From: Bradyrhizobium sp. BR13661
GTDB taxonomy: Bacteria; Pseudomonadota; Alphaproteobacteria; Rhizobiales; Xanthobacteraceae
Assembly (NCBI RefSeq): GCF_029892425.1
Contig: NZ_JARXWB010000010.1
Location: forward strand, 124,001 to 188,000
Direction of reading: 5' to 3'
Length of the DNA stretch: 64,000 bases
Shown here: positions 7,943-15,879 of the stretch, one piece after another
Layout: every line of letters starts with the position of its first letter
Numbering within the stretch: position 1 is the first letter of the stretch
Made by a program: the position numbers and the translations under genes
The notes under the pieces: generated by a model
Database searches by the model: none
Told to the model about the DNA's origin: nothing
Seen by the model: only the letters and a program-made list of their open reading frames with translations

Positions 7943-8734
7943 TCACCCGTTGGCCGCAGCGGCCGGCAGGCGGCCGCTATGGAAATGACTGAGGAAGGCG
8001 CGTGTCGCCGGCTGGCGTGGTGCATCGATGACCTGCCGTGCCGGCCCCTCTTCCACCACAACGCCGTCGCGCATGAAGACGACGGTATCGGCGACCTCGC
8101 GCGCGAATGCCATCTCATGCGTCACGAGCACCATGGTCATCCCTTCCGCCGCGAGTCTTCGGACCACCGCAAGGACCTCTCCGACCAATTCGGGATCGAG
8201 CGCCGAGGTCGCTTCGTCGAACAGCATGACCTCCGGCTCCATCGCCAAGGCGCGCGCGATCGCCACGCGCTGCTTCTGGCCACCGGACAACTTGTCAGGC
8301 GCTACGTCGGCCTTGTCCTTCAATCCCACCTTTTCCAGCAACCCGAGCGCCCTTTCGCGCGCGACGGCTGGTTGAACCTTGAGCACCGTCACCGGTCCTT
8401 CCATCACGTTCTGTATCGCCGACATGTGGGGAAACAGATTGAAGTTCTGGAACACCATGCCGGTCCGCGCGCGGAACGCCGCAAGTTCCTTGTCGCGCGG
8501 AAGCTTGTGCCCGTTGGTGAAGTCCATGCTGCTTCGACCAACCCGGATGACGCCGCTCTCAGGGATGGTCAGCAAGTTGAGACACCTGAGCAGCGTGGAC
8601 TTGCCCGAGCCACTGGGACCGATCAGCGCCACGACACCACCGCGGGGGACGCGCAGTGAGATGTCCTTCAGCACGCTCAAGGCCCCAAACGACTTCTTCA
8701 CCTGAATGAGCTCGATCATCGCGGAATCAGACAC
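7943..8734 (-). CDS. Polar amino-acid ABC transporter, ATP-binding protein (263 aa)
   Basis: A GlnQ/HisP-type ATPase with Walker A GPSGSGKST (near residue 40), Q-loop (GMVFQNFNLFPH), signature LSGGQKQR, Walker B VMLFDEATSALDPE and switch His (VLVTHEMAFAREVAD). It powers uptake through the permease encoded just upstream. The GTG at 8734 is preferred because AGGAG stands nine bases before it; an internal ATG five codons later is the alternative. The gene follows the permease by 34 bp and precedes the FAD oxidase by 21 bp. Confidence 0.9.
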   Translation of the reverse strand: MSDSAMIELIQVKKSFGALSVLKDISLRVPRGGVVALIGPSGSGKSTLLRCLNLLTIPESGVIRVGRSSMDFTNGHKLPRDKELAAFRARTGMVFQNFNLFPHMSAIQNVMEGPVTVLKVQPAVARERALGLLEKVGLKDKADVAPDKLSGGQKQRVAIARALAMEPEVMLFDEATSALDPELVGEVLAVVRRLAAEGMTMVLVTHEMAFAREVADTVVFMRDGVVVEEGPARQVIDAPRQPATRAFLSHFHSGRLPAAAANG

Positions 8735-8768
8735 GGGAGCATTCTCCTGTCGTTGGTAGCGTCATGCT

Positions 8769-9428
8769 TCAATGCGCAAACCGCGCCTCGAGAACGCGTG
8801 CGAAACGAGTCATGGGGAATAGAATGATGAAGTAGATCACGGCGATCATGGTGTAGGTTTCCAGCGGCCGGTAGGTCGCCGAGGTGATGAGTTGCCCTTG
8901 GTAGAGCAGGTCCGGCACCGCCAGCACGGATAGGAGCGAGGTGTTTTTTAGTTGCAGCACGGCCTGGTTGACCAAAGGCGGGATCATCCGTTTCAACGCT
9001 TGTGGCATCACGATTCGCTTCATCAGGTCGAAGCGGCGCATTCCGAGCGCGCGGCCGGCGTCCCACTGCCCCGCATCGATCGACACGATCCCGCCGCGAA
9101 TGATCTCCGAATAGAAGGCTCCCCCGTAAAAACTGAGCGCGATGAAGGCCGCAACTGCGGGCGAGAGTTCGACACCAATCAGCACCGGAAGCGCGTAATA
9201 GATCCACACCAATTGAACCAACACCGGCGTGCAGCGAAAGACCTCGACCAGCATCACGAGCGGAGCCGAAATAAATCTCAGGTTAGATAAGCTCGCGATC
9301 GCCACCACGCATCCGACAACAAATCCGGCTCCAGCAGTCAGGATCGTAAAACCAATCGTATAGGCGGCGCCGACACCGATGATCCTGCTGTACTGCAATA
9401 GAAATCCAAAATTCCAGTCGTAATGCAT
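8769..9428 (-). CDS. Amino-acid ABC transporter permease (219 aa)
   Basis: A His/Glu/Gln/Arg-family permease with about five membrane helices and a clear EAA loop (GQWDAGRALGMRRFDLMKR) that docks on the ATPase. Only one permease gene is present, so the channel is probably a homodimer, as in some glutamine and cystine systems. It starts 5 bp after the racemase-like gene stop, which indicates tight co-transcription. Substrate specificity comes from the binding protein; the operon content points to lysine or a related amino acid. Confidence 0.88.
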   Translation of the reverse strand: MHYDWNFGFLLQYSRIIGVGAAYTIGFTILTAGAGFVVGCVVAIASLSNLRFISAPLVMLVEVFRCTPVLVQLVWIYYALPVLIGVELSPAVAAFIALSFYGGAFYSEIIRGGIVSIDAGQWDAGRALGMRRFDLMKRIVMPQALKRMIPPLVNQAVLQLKNTSLLSVLAVPDLLYQGQLITSATYRPLETYTMIAVIYFIILFPMTRFARVLEARFAH

Positions 9429-9433
9429 CGGAC

Positions 9434-10147
9434 CTATTCCTTGCCAATCGATTGCGAATAGGCGGTCTGGGTCAGCCCCGAATGGAACCAGCGCCCGAGC
9501 GTAATGATGTCGTAGACGGGAAACCCGAACGTACGAGACACGTCATCCGAGAACGGCGGAAGATTTGTGCATTCGAAAACGATCGCGCCGATGTTTGGAT
9601 TTTCGGAGAGCAGCGCGCGAACGGCCGCATGCACATCGCGTCGCAGCCCGTCGCGATCATAGGACCGGCCGCCCTCGATGTGAGCACGCAAGCTGCCGTT
9701 CGGCGGCAGTCCAACGCGCGGCGTCCCCGGATCGGCGCCGACTTCAACGAAGTGCCTGTCCGTCAACGCCTTCGCATCGTAGGTGATGACGCCGGCGCGG
9801 CGGCCGGCCGTAAGGCAACGCTCGACCATGGGCAGTTGCAGAAGGCTCGACGTTGCGAGCGGAAGCTTCATCCGCGCGGAAAGCTCGCGCTGGCGCGACG
9901 CCAGAAAGCCGCATGACGTTGTCAGACCGATCGCCCCCTGCGCATGCAGCGCGTCGCCGGCTGCGACGAATGCTTCGATCAGATCGGCGTCATTGCCATC
10001 GACGATCTTCCGCGCGGACGCGCCCGGGACGGTCCTGAATATGACCTCGAACGGCCAACTGGCGGGATGACCCACATCTCCCGGCGGGCGGTCGATCGCT
10101 ATATCAAGCATGATGATGCCCAGTGGAGGACGTCGTTCATGTTGCAT
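9434..10147 (-). CDS. Asp/Glu/hydantoin racemase-family protein (237 aa)
   Basis: Cofactor-independent racemase/isomerase superfamily member with both catalytic-type cysteines: Cys79 in LTTSCGFLA and Cys193 in VFECTNLPPF. Family members racemise Asp, Glu or hydantoins, or isomerise maleate, by two-base proton transfer. The exact substrate is not visible. The ATG at 10147 is used, with AGAGGA ten bases upstream; the codon before it is TTG. Its position between the binding protein and the permease of a transporter, in an operon with an FAD D-amino-acid enzyme, suggests it links D- and L-isomers for catabolism. Confidence 0.75.
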   Translation of the reverse strand: MQHERRPPLGIIMLDIAIDRPPGDVGHPASWPFEVIFRTVPGASARKIVDGNDADLIEAFVAAGDALHAQGAIGLTTSCGFLASRQRELSARMKLPLATSSLLQLPMVERCLTAGRRAGVITYDAKALTDRHFVEVGADPGTPRVGLPPNGSLRAHIEGGRSYDRDGLRRDVHAAVRALLSENPNIGAIVFECTNLPPFSDDVSRTFGFPVYDIITLGRWFHSGLTQTAYSQSIGKE

Positions 10148-10252
10148 CAATCAAGTGTCCTCTCGCGCCGGAGACTGATTGGTTCAAAACTCAACAGCGT
10201 CCTGATACAAAGCTGCCCGCGTCAACGGAGACGCGGGCAGCCCGGTCGAAAG

Positions 10253-11110
10253 TCAAAATTGGAGGCCGGGAGGAACGTCCTGCTCCTGGATATTGACGAG
10301 CGAAAGGCTCGACAGGATCCACTCGCGCAAGGCTCCAAGGGAGCGACTATATTCGAGCCAATTGTCGACGTAGGTGCGGAAGCGGGTATCGACATCGACG
10401 CGCACGCCACAGCAGGTCGGCTGTGACGCAACCGGCGTGGGGATGATGACCTTACCGACCTTGGCATTTTTCTTGACGGTCACCAGCGACAGCATCGCTA
10501 CCTGTATGAGGCAATCCGCCCGCCCCGATTGCACCGCCAGCACGGCTTCATCCGGAGACTTGAGGGCGACCAACGTCGCCTTCGGCAGGGTTCGCCGGGC
10601 ATAGAGATCGTGCGTCGAACCAATGTCGACGGCAACCCGCACCTCCGGCTTGTTGAGGTCTTCCCACGTCCTCGGCTCAAAACCGGACTTGGCGATGATC
10701 GTAAAAGTGTTGTTCATGATCGGGCGGGTAAATTCGACGATCAACGCGCGCGACGGAGTCGGGCTGAGGCCGAACATGATGTCGATCTTGTTAGCCTGAA
10801 GATCCAGCACCGAGTTGCCCCAGGTCGACTCGATGATCTCGACCTCGGCCTCCATCGCCTTGGCGAGATCCGTCGCCATGCTCACGCAAAAGCCCGACCA
10901 TTGGCCGGTGGCAATGTCCTTGTGGTAGTACGGCTCCGTGCCGACGATGCCGGCAATGCGAAGCTTCTTGGTCCTGCGAATTTGGGCGAAAGTACTCTCG
11001 GCCGGAGGCTGTGCCTGGGCCGCGGCCGGCGACACGGCTGAGCCCGCAGCCATCGCAGCGGCGGCGACGCCGAGTCCTGCAAGCGATCCAATTTCACGAC
11101 GACTAACCAT
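10253..11110 (-). CDS. Amino-acid ABC transporter substrate-binding protein (285 aa)
   Basis: A periplasmic binding protein of the SBP_bac_3 family. It begins with a twin-arginine-like leader (MVSRREIGSLAGLG) and an Ala-rich hydrophobic stretch ending near AAAQAQ. The mature part shows the family pattern GFCVSMATDLAKAMEAEVE, NKIDIMFGLSPTPSRA and DIGSTHD. The ATG at 11110 has GGGGGAG seven bases upstream; the longer frame to 11308 is rejected because it has no leader. Export by the Tat route would be unusual for this family. It lies 67 bp after the lysine dehydrogenase-like gene. Confidence 0.85.
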   Translation of the reverse strand: MVSRREIGSLAGLGVAAAAMAAGSAVSPAAAQAQPPAESTFAQIRRTKKLRIAGIVGTEPYYHKDIATGQWSGFCVSMATDLAKAMEAEVEIIESTWGNSVLDLQANKIDIMFGLSPTPSRALIVEFTRPIMNNTFTIIAKSGFEPRTWEDLNKPEVRVAVDIGSTHDLYARRTLPKATLVALKSPDEAVLAVQSGRADCLIQVAMLSLVTVKKNAKVGKVIIPTPVASQPTCCGVRVDVDTRFRTYVDNWLEYSRSLGALREWILSSLSLVNIQEQDVPPGLQF

Positions 11111-11177
11111 TATCAAACTCCCCCTTTTCCAGTTGAATTCCTCAGGCCGCGATCCAATACTGCGGGCAACGCCGCAC

Positions 11178-12308
11178 TCACGCCGCCCTCTTGGTAGCGA
11201 ATCTGGCGGCAAAGTCACCCGTCTCGGAGCTACGGGCCTCCCGGAGCAACCGGCCGCCCTCATGCGTGGCCAGGAAGTCGGACAACGTCGCATCCTCCTG
11301 CCGCACAAAGCCCCTTACCGGAAGCTTGCCCGAGAGAAACAGCTCGACCATCGCGACGCAGCCGGCTGCCGTGGTGAGTTGAATCGCGCCGAGCTCGGCT
11401 CTGCCATCGTAGCGCAGCACGACGCTGTCCTCCTCGAAGCGGCCGTTACGTTCGCCGACGCCGGTGACGAAGATCACGACGACGTCCTTTCGGGTAAACG
11501 GGGCGGCGCGGTTGAGAATGCGGCGCATGGTCTCACGGTCGTCGGCGAGCCCCAGCCCCTGCAGCAGGAGCTTCATGATCTCGGAATGGCCTGGATAGCG
11601 CAGCGTCTTGTAGCTCATGTCGCGGACCTTGCCGGCGAGCGTCTCCGTCAATGTACCGAGCCCGCCCGACGTGTTGAAGGCCTCGTAGGCGACGCCGTCG
11701 ATCATGACACTCTCGACGCCCTCGAGCGCCGGCACAGCGATCGGCTTGCCGTCGAAGACAATCTCGCAAGGATTGCAATACTCGTTGATCAAGCCGTCGA
11801 CGGACCAGGTCACATTGTAGCGCAAGGCATTGGTCGGATAGAGCGGCAGCGCGCCGACGCGCATCTTGATGGTCTTCACACTGTCGAAACGCGCCGCCAT
11901 GTCGGCGCCGAGCACGCAGATGAAGCCCGGCGCCAAGCCACACTGCGGCGCCAGCATCACATCGGCGCCCGCCGCGATCTCCTTGATGTAGGCCGTCGTC
12001 GCCACGTCCTCGGTCAGGTCGAAATAGTGCGTCCCGGTCTCCACAGCTACTCGCGCGATACCCTGGTTGAGAAAGTACGGACAGGCGCTGACGACGATAT
12101 CCTGGTCCTTCAGGAAGGCCCGCACAGCGTCGAGGTCCGCAGCATCCACGACCTTGGTAGCGAAGGTCCGTCCGGCACTCAAGCGGAGCTGTGCCTCCGA
12201 AGCGTCAGCCAAGGTGACTTTGTGCCCCTGCTCCGCCAGCATCCCGGCGATTACGGCACCGATCTGACCGGCGCCGAGAACAGCGATGTTTCGCGATGAA
12301 TGAGCCAT
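11178..12308 (-). CDS. L-lysine 6-dehydrogenase-like / saccharopine dehydrogenase-family protein (376 aa)
   Basis: An NAD(P)-binding Rossmann motif (VLGAGQIG, residues 10-17) opens the protein. Blocks follow that agree with Geobacillus-type L-lysine 6-dehydrogenase as I recall it: YFDLTEDV, QCGLAPGF, YNVTWSVDGLINEY, EAFNTSGGLGTL and YKTLRYPGHSEIMKLLL. This enzyme oxidises the 6-amino group of L-lysine with NAD+ to 2-aminoadipate 6-semialdehyde. A saccharopine dehydrogenase proper remains possible, but no lysine-ketoglutarate reductase is present, which favours the direct dehydrogenase. AGAGAGG precedes the ATG. It sits 12 bp after the TPP enzyme, and an ALDH7 for the next step lies in the divergent operon. 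Confidence 0.72.
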   Translation of the reverse strand: MAHSSRNIAVLGAGQIGAVIAGMLAEQGHKVTLADASEAQLRLSAGRTFATKVVDAADLDAVRAFLKDQDIVVSACPYFLNQGIARVAVETGTHYFDLTEDVATTAYIKEIAAGADVMLAPQCGLAPGFICVLGADMAARFDSVKTIKMRVGALPLYPTNALRYNVTWSVDGLINEYCNPCEIVFDGKPIAVPALEGVESVMIDGVAYEAFNTSGGLGTLTETLAGKVRDMSYKTLRYPGHSEIMKLLLQGLGLADDRETMRRILNRAAPFTRKDVVVIFVTGVGERNGRFEEDSVVLRYDGRAELGAIQLTTAAGCVAMVELFLSGKLPVRGFVRQEDATLSDFLATHEGGRLLREARSSETGDFAARFATKRAA

Positions 12309-12320
12309 ATTTGAACCTCT

Positions 12321-14108
12321 CTAGAGAGCAGCCTGGACGCCGACCGCTGCCGGATCGGCCCCCACTTTTTTCAACCATGAGAACACCGGTGGCAGGCGGT
12401 CGGCGATGGATTCGACCGCCACATCGATGAAGACCGGCTCGTTTAGCGCGAAAGCCTCACGCAGAGCCGTCTCAAGTTGCGCAGGCGTCTCGACGCGGAA
12501 GCCGCGGATTCCGTAGACGGCCGCGAGCTTGCTCATGTCGTACCTTCCGAAATCGACGCTGAAGGTCGGGTCGTTGCTCGGTGCAGCCTCGCCGCGGCCG
12601 GAGCCGGAGCCCTTGCGGGCATGATCGCGGTCGACGACCCGCTGCAGCGCCTTGATCCAGCCAAAGCAGGCGTTGTTGAAATGAATCAGTACAGCCGGAA
12701 TTTGCAGGCGCGAGAGCGTTTCCAGTTCGCCAGCCGACATGCCGAGCGAACCGTCGCCGAACAAGCCAACCGGCTTGAGATGCGGCGCTGCGAAGTAGGC
12801 CCCGATGACGGCGGGGATGGCGTAGCCAAGTCCACCATAGAAACGAGGGATCACGAGCTTGGACTGCGGATCTCGCAGGCGGAGAAAACGCGTCGCATAG
12901 GGCGTCGGCGTTCCGGCGTCCGATACCACGTTGCAGGGCGTCGGCAGGCAGCGATTGAGTGTTTCGATGACCCGTTCGGGACGCAGCGGCACCTCATCGC
13001 TTTCCAGCTGCGGCGCCATCACGTCCCAGAACTCCGCACGGCGCCGGTTGATATCCTCGACCCACCCAGCCGTGCCTGGCCCGCGATCCACGGGTACCAA
13101 TGCGAGCAGCGCATCGACGACCGCGCGGGCATCGCCGACAAGCGGAAAGTCGATGGCGTAGGTGTTGCCGATGACTTCAGGTTCGAGATCGACCTGAACG
13201 ATCCTCGTCTCTCCGTTCGGGACGGGCCACTGCCAGTTCATCGTGGCGACCGACCCCATACGGCACCCTACATAGATCACGAGGTCGGCGCACCCGAGCG
13301 CCCACACCGCGTGCGGATGAAAGCCGTTGTCGCCGATGATTCCGATGCCAAGCTTGTGGTCGTCGCGAATGATGCCCTGCCCGGTGATCGTGGTGACGAC
13401 GGGGATGCCGAGCCGCTCGGCAAAGGCGGTGATTGAAGCTGCCGCACCGGATCGATTGGCGCCGCCGCCCGCAACGATCAGCGGGCGCTCGGCGGCGAGA
13501 ATGGCTTTCAGTGCGCTTTCAAGATCGCCGTCCGCGGGTCTGCTGCGGTAGGACGGTGCCTGCCGACATTGCGGCTCGACATGCAGCGATACCCCTTCGC
13601 CCGGCAGATCCTGGTAGAGAATATCCTCCGGCAACGCGAGGACGACTGCGCCCGGACGACCGCCGGTCGCTTCGCGAAAGGCACGGCGGACGACCTCAGG
13701 CAACTTCCCGACATGGGAGAGCGTCTCCGCCCGCTTGCTGATGGGCTTAAACAAATCCTGGACGGGCAGTTCGGTCAGCGTGCCGCGCCCGACGCCGGGC
13801 TGCGGGATGTCGTTCACGAGAAGGATGATGGGCACCGAGGATTTGTTGGCTTCAGCCACGCCCGGCAAGCCGTAGAGCGCGCCGGCACCGCTCGGCACCT
13901 CTGCGACACCGGGCTTTCCAGACAGGCGCGCGTAGCAGTCCGCCATGAAGACCGCGGAACGTTCGTCACGACAGAGAATATGACGCGGAGCCCCTTTTGT
14001 CGTTCTAAGAGCCTCGTAGAGCGCGACGTTCGTATCGCCGGGCACGCCAAAAATAACGTCCACACCATAGCCGGACAGCATGCTCACGAGAGCGGTCGCA
14101 CCATTCAT
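12321..14108 (-). CDS. Thiamine-diphosphate-dependent enzyme, acetolactate synthase-like (595 aa)
   Basis: The three-domain ThDP enzyme layout is complete. The PYR domain has the activating glutamate Glu49 (CRDERSA). A central domain around residues 195-335 follows. The PP domain holds the ThDP motif GDGS (451-454) ... NN (478-479). It belongs with acetolactate synthase/benzoylformate decarboxylase-like 2-oxo-acid enzymes; the product is not predictable from sequence. The ATG at 14108 follows AAGGAG, and the longer frame upstream is non-homologous. As first gene of the lysine-type operon it may act on a 2-oxo acid made there, for example by carboligation or decarboxylation. That role is inference. 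Confidence 0.75.
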   Translation of the reverse strand: MNGATALVSMLSGYGVDVIFGVPGDTNVALYEALRTTKGAPRHILCRDERSAVFMADCYARLSGKPGVAEVPSGAGALYGLPGVAEANKSSVPIILLVNDIPQPGVGRGTLTELPVQDLFKPISKRAETLSHVGKLPEVVRRAFREATGGRPGAVVLALPEDILYQDLPGEGVSLHVEPQCRQAPSYRSRPADGDLESALKAILAAERPLIVAGGGANRSGAAASITAFAERLGIPVVTTITGQGIIRDDHKLGIGIIGDNGFHPHAVWALGCADLVIYVGCRMGSVATMNWQWPVPNGETRIVQVDLEPEVIGNTYAIDFPLVGDARAVVDALLALVPVDRGPGTAGWVEDINRRRAEFWDVMAPQLESDEVPLRPERVIETLNRCLPTPCNVVSDAGTPTPYATRFLRLRDPQSKLVIPRFYGGLGYAIPAVIGAYFAAPHLKPVGLFGDGSLGMSAGELETLSRLQIPAVLIHFNNACFGWIKALQRVVDRDHARKGSGSGRGEAAPSNDPTFSVDFGRYDMSKLAAVYGIRGFRVETPAQLETALREAFALNEPVFIDVAVESIADRLPPVFSWLKKVGADPAAVGVQAAL

Positions 14109-14184
14109 TTTCAAATGCTCCTTCTTCTTTCTTTTATTCAGGAGCATAGGCGCGACATAAATATCCAAACCGCCGGCTATAGGA

Positions 14185-14200
14185 ACAATATAGTTACAAT
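14185..14200. promoter_or_regulatory. Candidate Lrp-type site upstream of the TPP-enzyme operon
   Basis: ACAAT is repeated 11 bp apart (14185-14189 and 14196-14200) in an AT-rich segment (ATATAGTTACAAT) of the 190-bp gap between the Lrp-family gene and the operon start. Helically phased AT-rich half sites suit an Lrp-family regulator. I could not pick a defensible -35/-10 pair. Confidence 0.3.
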
Positions 14201-14298
14201 CCGTCGGGATAACTTCTATTTCGATGGGAAACGAGGAATTTTGCCAAGAAATGGAGCAGCAATGACGGCTTCGAGGCAGTGTTTTGCTTAAGCCCTGC

Positions 14299-14739
14299 TC
14301 ACCTTTCGAATTTTCTCGCAAGAAGAATGGAGGACGTGGTGCGGCGAACACCTTCCATCTCGGCGATCCAGTCGATGATTTCGTCGAGATGCGTTGACGT
14401 CGCGCAATTGATCTTCACGAAAAGATCGAACGGACCGCTCAGCGTGTAGCAATGAACGACTTCGGCCTTCTTGCGCAGGGCCGCAATGACGTTGCCTTGC
14501 TGCTTCACTTCCAGCTCGATCAGGATGATTGCCGAGATCGACGTAACATGCTCCTGCTTGCCCAAAATCGCCGTGTAGCCAGCGATCGTGCCCTCCTTTT
14601 CCAGCCTTGCCATACGTCCCTGTGCGGTCGCGCGGGATACGCCCAGCGCCTTGGCAATATCGGAGATCGACGTCCGTGCATTAGCGATCAGGATGTTGAG
14701 GAGATCCTGGTCCTTCCTGGCATCCGCCGGACGTGCCAT
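14299..14739 (-). CDS. Lrp/AsnC-family transcriptional regulator (146 aa)
   Basis: An N-terminal helix-turn-helix (NARTSISDIAKALGVSRATAQGRMARLEKEGTI) is followed by a RAM ligand-binding domain (about residues 65-146). Length is typical. A strong GGAGGG site precedes the ATG at 14739. Proteins of this family sense amino acids and control their transport and breakdown. It is transcribed in the same direction as the downstream TPP-lysine dehydrogenase-transporter operon, 190 bp before it, and is its most likely regulator, with lysine or a product as effector. Confidence 0.85.
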   Translation of the reverse strand: MARPADARKDQDLLNILIANARTSISDIAKALGVSRATAQGRMARLEKEGTIAGYTAILGKQEHVTSISAIILIELEVKQQGNVIAALRKKAEVVHCYTLSGPFDLFVKINCATSTHLDEIIDWIAEMEGVRRTTSSILLARKFER

Positions 14740-14817
14740 CTACAACCCTCCAAAGTGCCTGTTTATGGACAAAACGAAGGGAAATTATTGCGCTCCGTCG
14801 GGAAAAGGTCCAGCGCA

Positions 14818-15726
14818 TCATTTTGAACGATCCGGCGCGGTCTCCGCGATCAGCCAGTCCCTGAAAGCCGCAAGTGGCGGGTACTTCGTCCGGTCGGACG
14901 GCCAAACCAGATAATAGCGTTCGGGACTTTCCATCGGCAGGTTGAGGGCACGGACCAGCTTGCGGGTCGCGAGTTCGTCCTGAATGAGGAAGGTCGGCAG
15001 AAGCGCGACACCTAGGCCGGCGATCGCCGCCTGGGCTGCGGTCGCGAACTGATCGAACACCATGCCCTGAGCGGCTCTGGCTGACACACCGTGAGCGGAA
15101 AACCATCGATCCCAGGCGTGAAAGCGGGTTGAGATGCTCAGCAGCGGGGCCTCTCGGAGATCACCCGCAACCCGGAAGCCGTATTGTTTCTTCAGCCCTG
15201 GGCTGCACGCAGGCACAACTTGTTCGGATCGCAACAGAGCCATCTCGGCCCCGGGCCACTCCGGTTGACCGAAGTGAATCGCTGCATCCAGGGACTCGGC
15301 CCGGAAATCGAAATAGGACAAGCGGGTCGTAAGATTGATGGTGATCCCGGGATTGGCAGCCAGAAACCCGGGCAGGCGCGGCGCGAGCCAGCGAGTGCCG
15401 AAAGTGGGCAGGATCGCGAGATTGAGAGTCCCTCCCCCAGGGTTCGCATGGAGATTGAAGGAGGCCGTGCTGATCTTGTGGAGCGCGTCGCGGATTTCGC
15501 GGGCATAGGACTCGCCAACGGAGGTCAGTCGGACTGTCTGCCGCTCGCGGATGAAGAGCCCGACATCGAGCTGCTCTTCCAGGATCTTGATCTGCCTGCT
15601 AACGGCGCTTTGGGTCAGTCGAAGCTCGCGCGCGGCGAGCGTCATGCTGCCGGTCCGCGCGGTGGCCTCGAACGCCGACAAGACGGCGGTGGAGGGAAGA
15701 AAGCGACGAGGTGTTTGCGGATTCAT
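14818..15726 (-). CDS. LysR-family transcriptional regulator, GcvA-like (302 aa)
   Basis: The LysR winged helix occupies residues 12-72 (LSAFEATARTGSMTLAARELRLTQSAVSRQI), followed by a periplasmic-binding-protein-like effector domain with GcvA-type features (LAILPTFGTRWLAPRL, VPACSPGL). It is transcribed divergently from the HglS-type gene, the standard arrangement for a LysR activator and its target. A 7-5-7 inverted repeat lies 15 bp upstream of its ATG. It probably controls the HglS-ALDH-aminotransferase operon and itself; a lysine-pathway intermediate would be a fitting co-inducer. Confidence 0.85.
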   Translation of the reverse strand: MNPQTPRRFLPSTAVLSAFEATARTGSMTLAARELRLTQSAVSRQIKILEEQLDVGLFIRERQTVRLTSVGESYAREIRDALHKISTASFNLHANPGGGTLNLAILPTFGTRWLAPRLPGFLAANPGITINLTTRLSYFDFRAESLDAAIHFGQPEWPGAEMALLRSEQVVPACSPGLKKQYGFRVAGDLREAPLLSISTRFHAWDRWFSAHGVSARAAQGMVFDQFATAAQAAIAGLGVALLPTFLIQDELATRKLVRALNLPMESPERYYLVWPSDRTKYPPLAAFRDWLIAETAPDRSK

Positions 15727-15741
15727 CCCTACTCATTCCGT

Positions 15742-15760
15742 TTCAGAATGATCTTCTGAA
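15742..15760. promoter_or_regulatory. Candidate LysR operator in the divergent promoter
   Basis: TTCAGAA-TGATC-TTCTGAA is a perfect 7-5-7 inverted repeat and contains the T-N11-A pattern bound by LysR-type regulators. It lies between the LysR gene and the HglS-type gene, close to the LysR start, as expected for an autoregulatory and activating site. Confidence 0.55.
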
Positions 15761-15879
15761 TAAACATCGTTTGAACTGGCCGAATAGGCAAGGTCTAATC
15801 GCCTCGTTCATGATGAAATTGCATGATCCTTGGATCTCGCCAACGCGGACGGCGGATCCGCCCTCAAATGGAGACTTTG

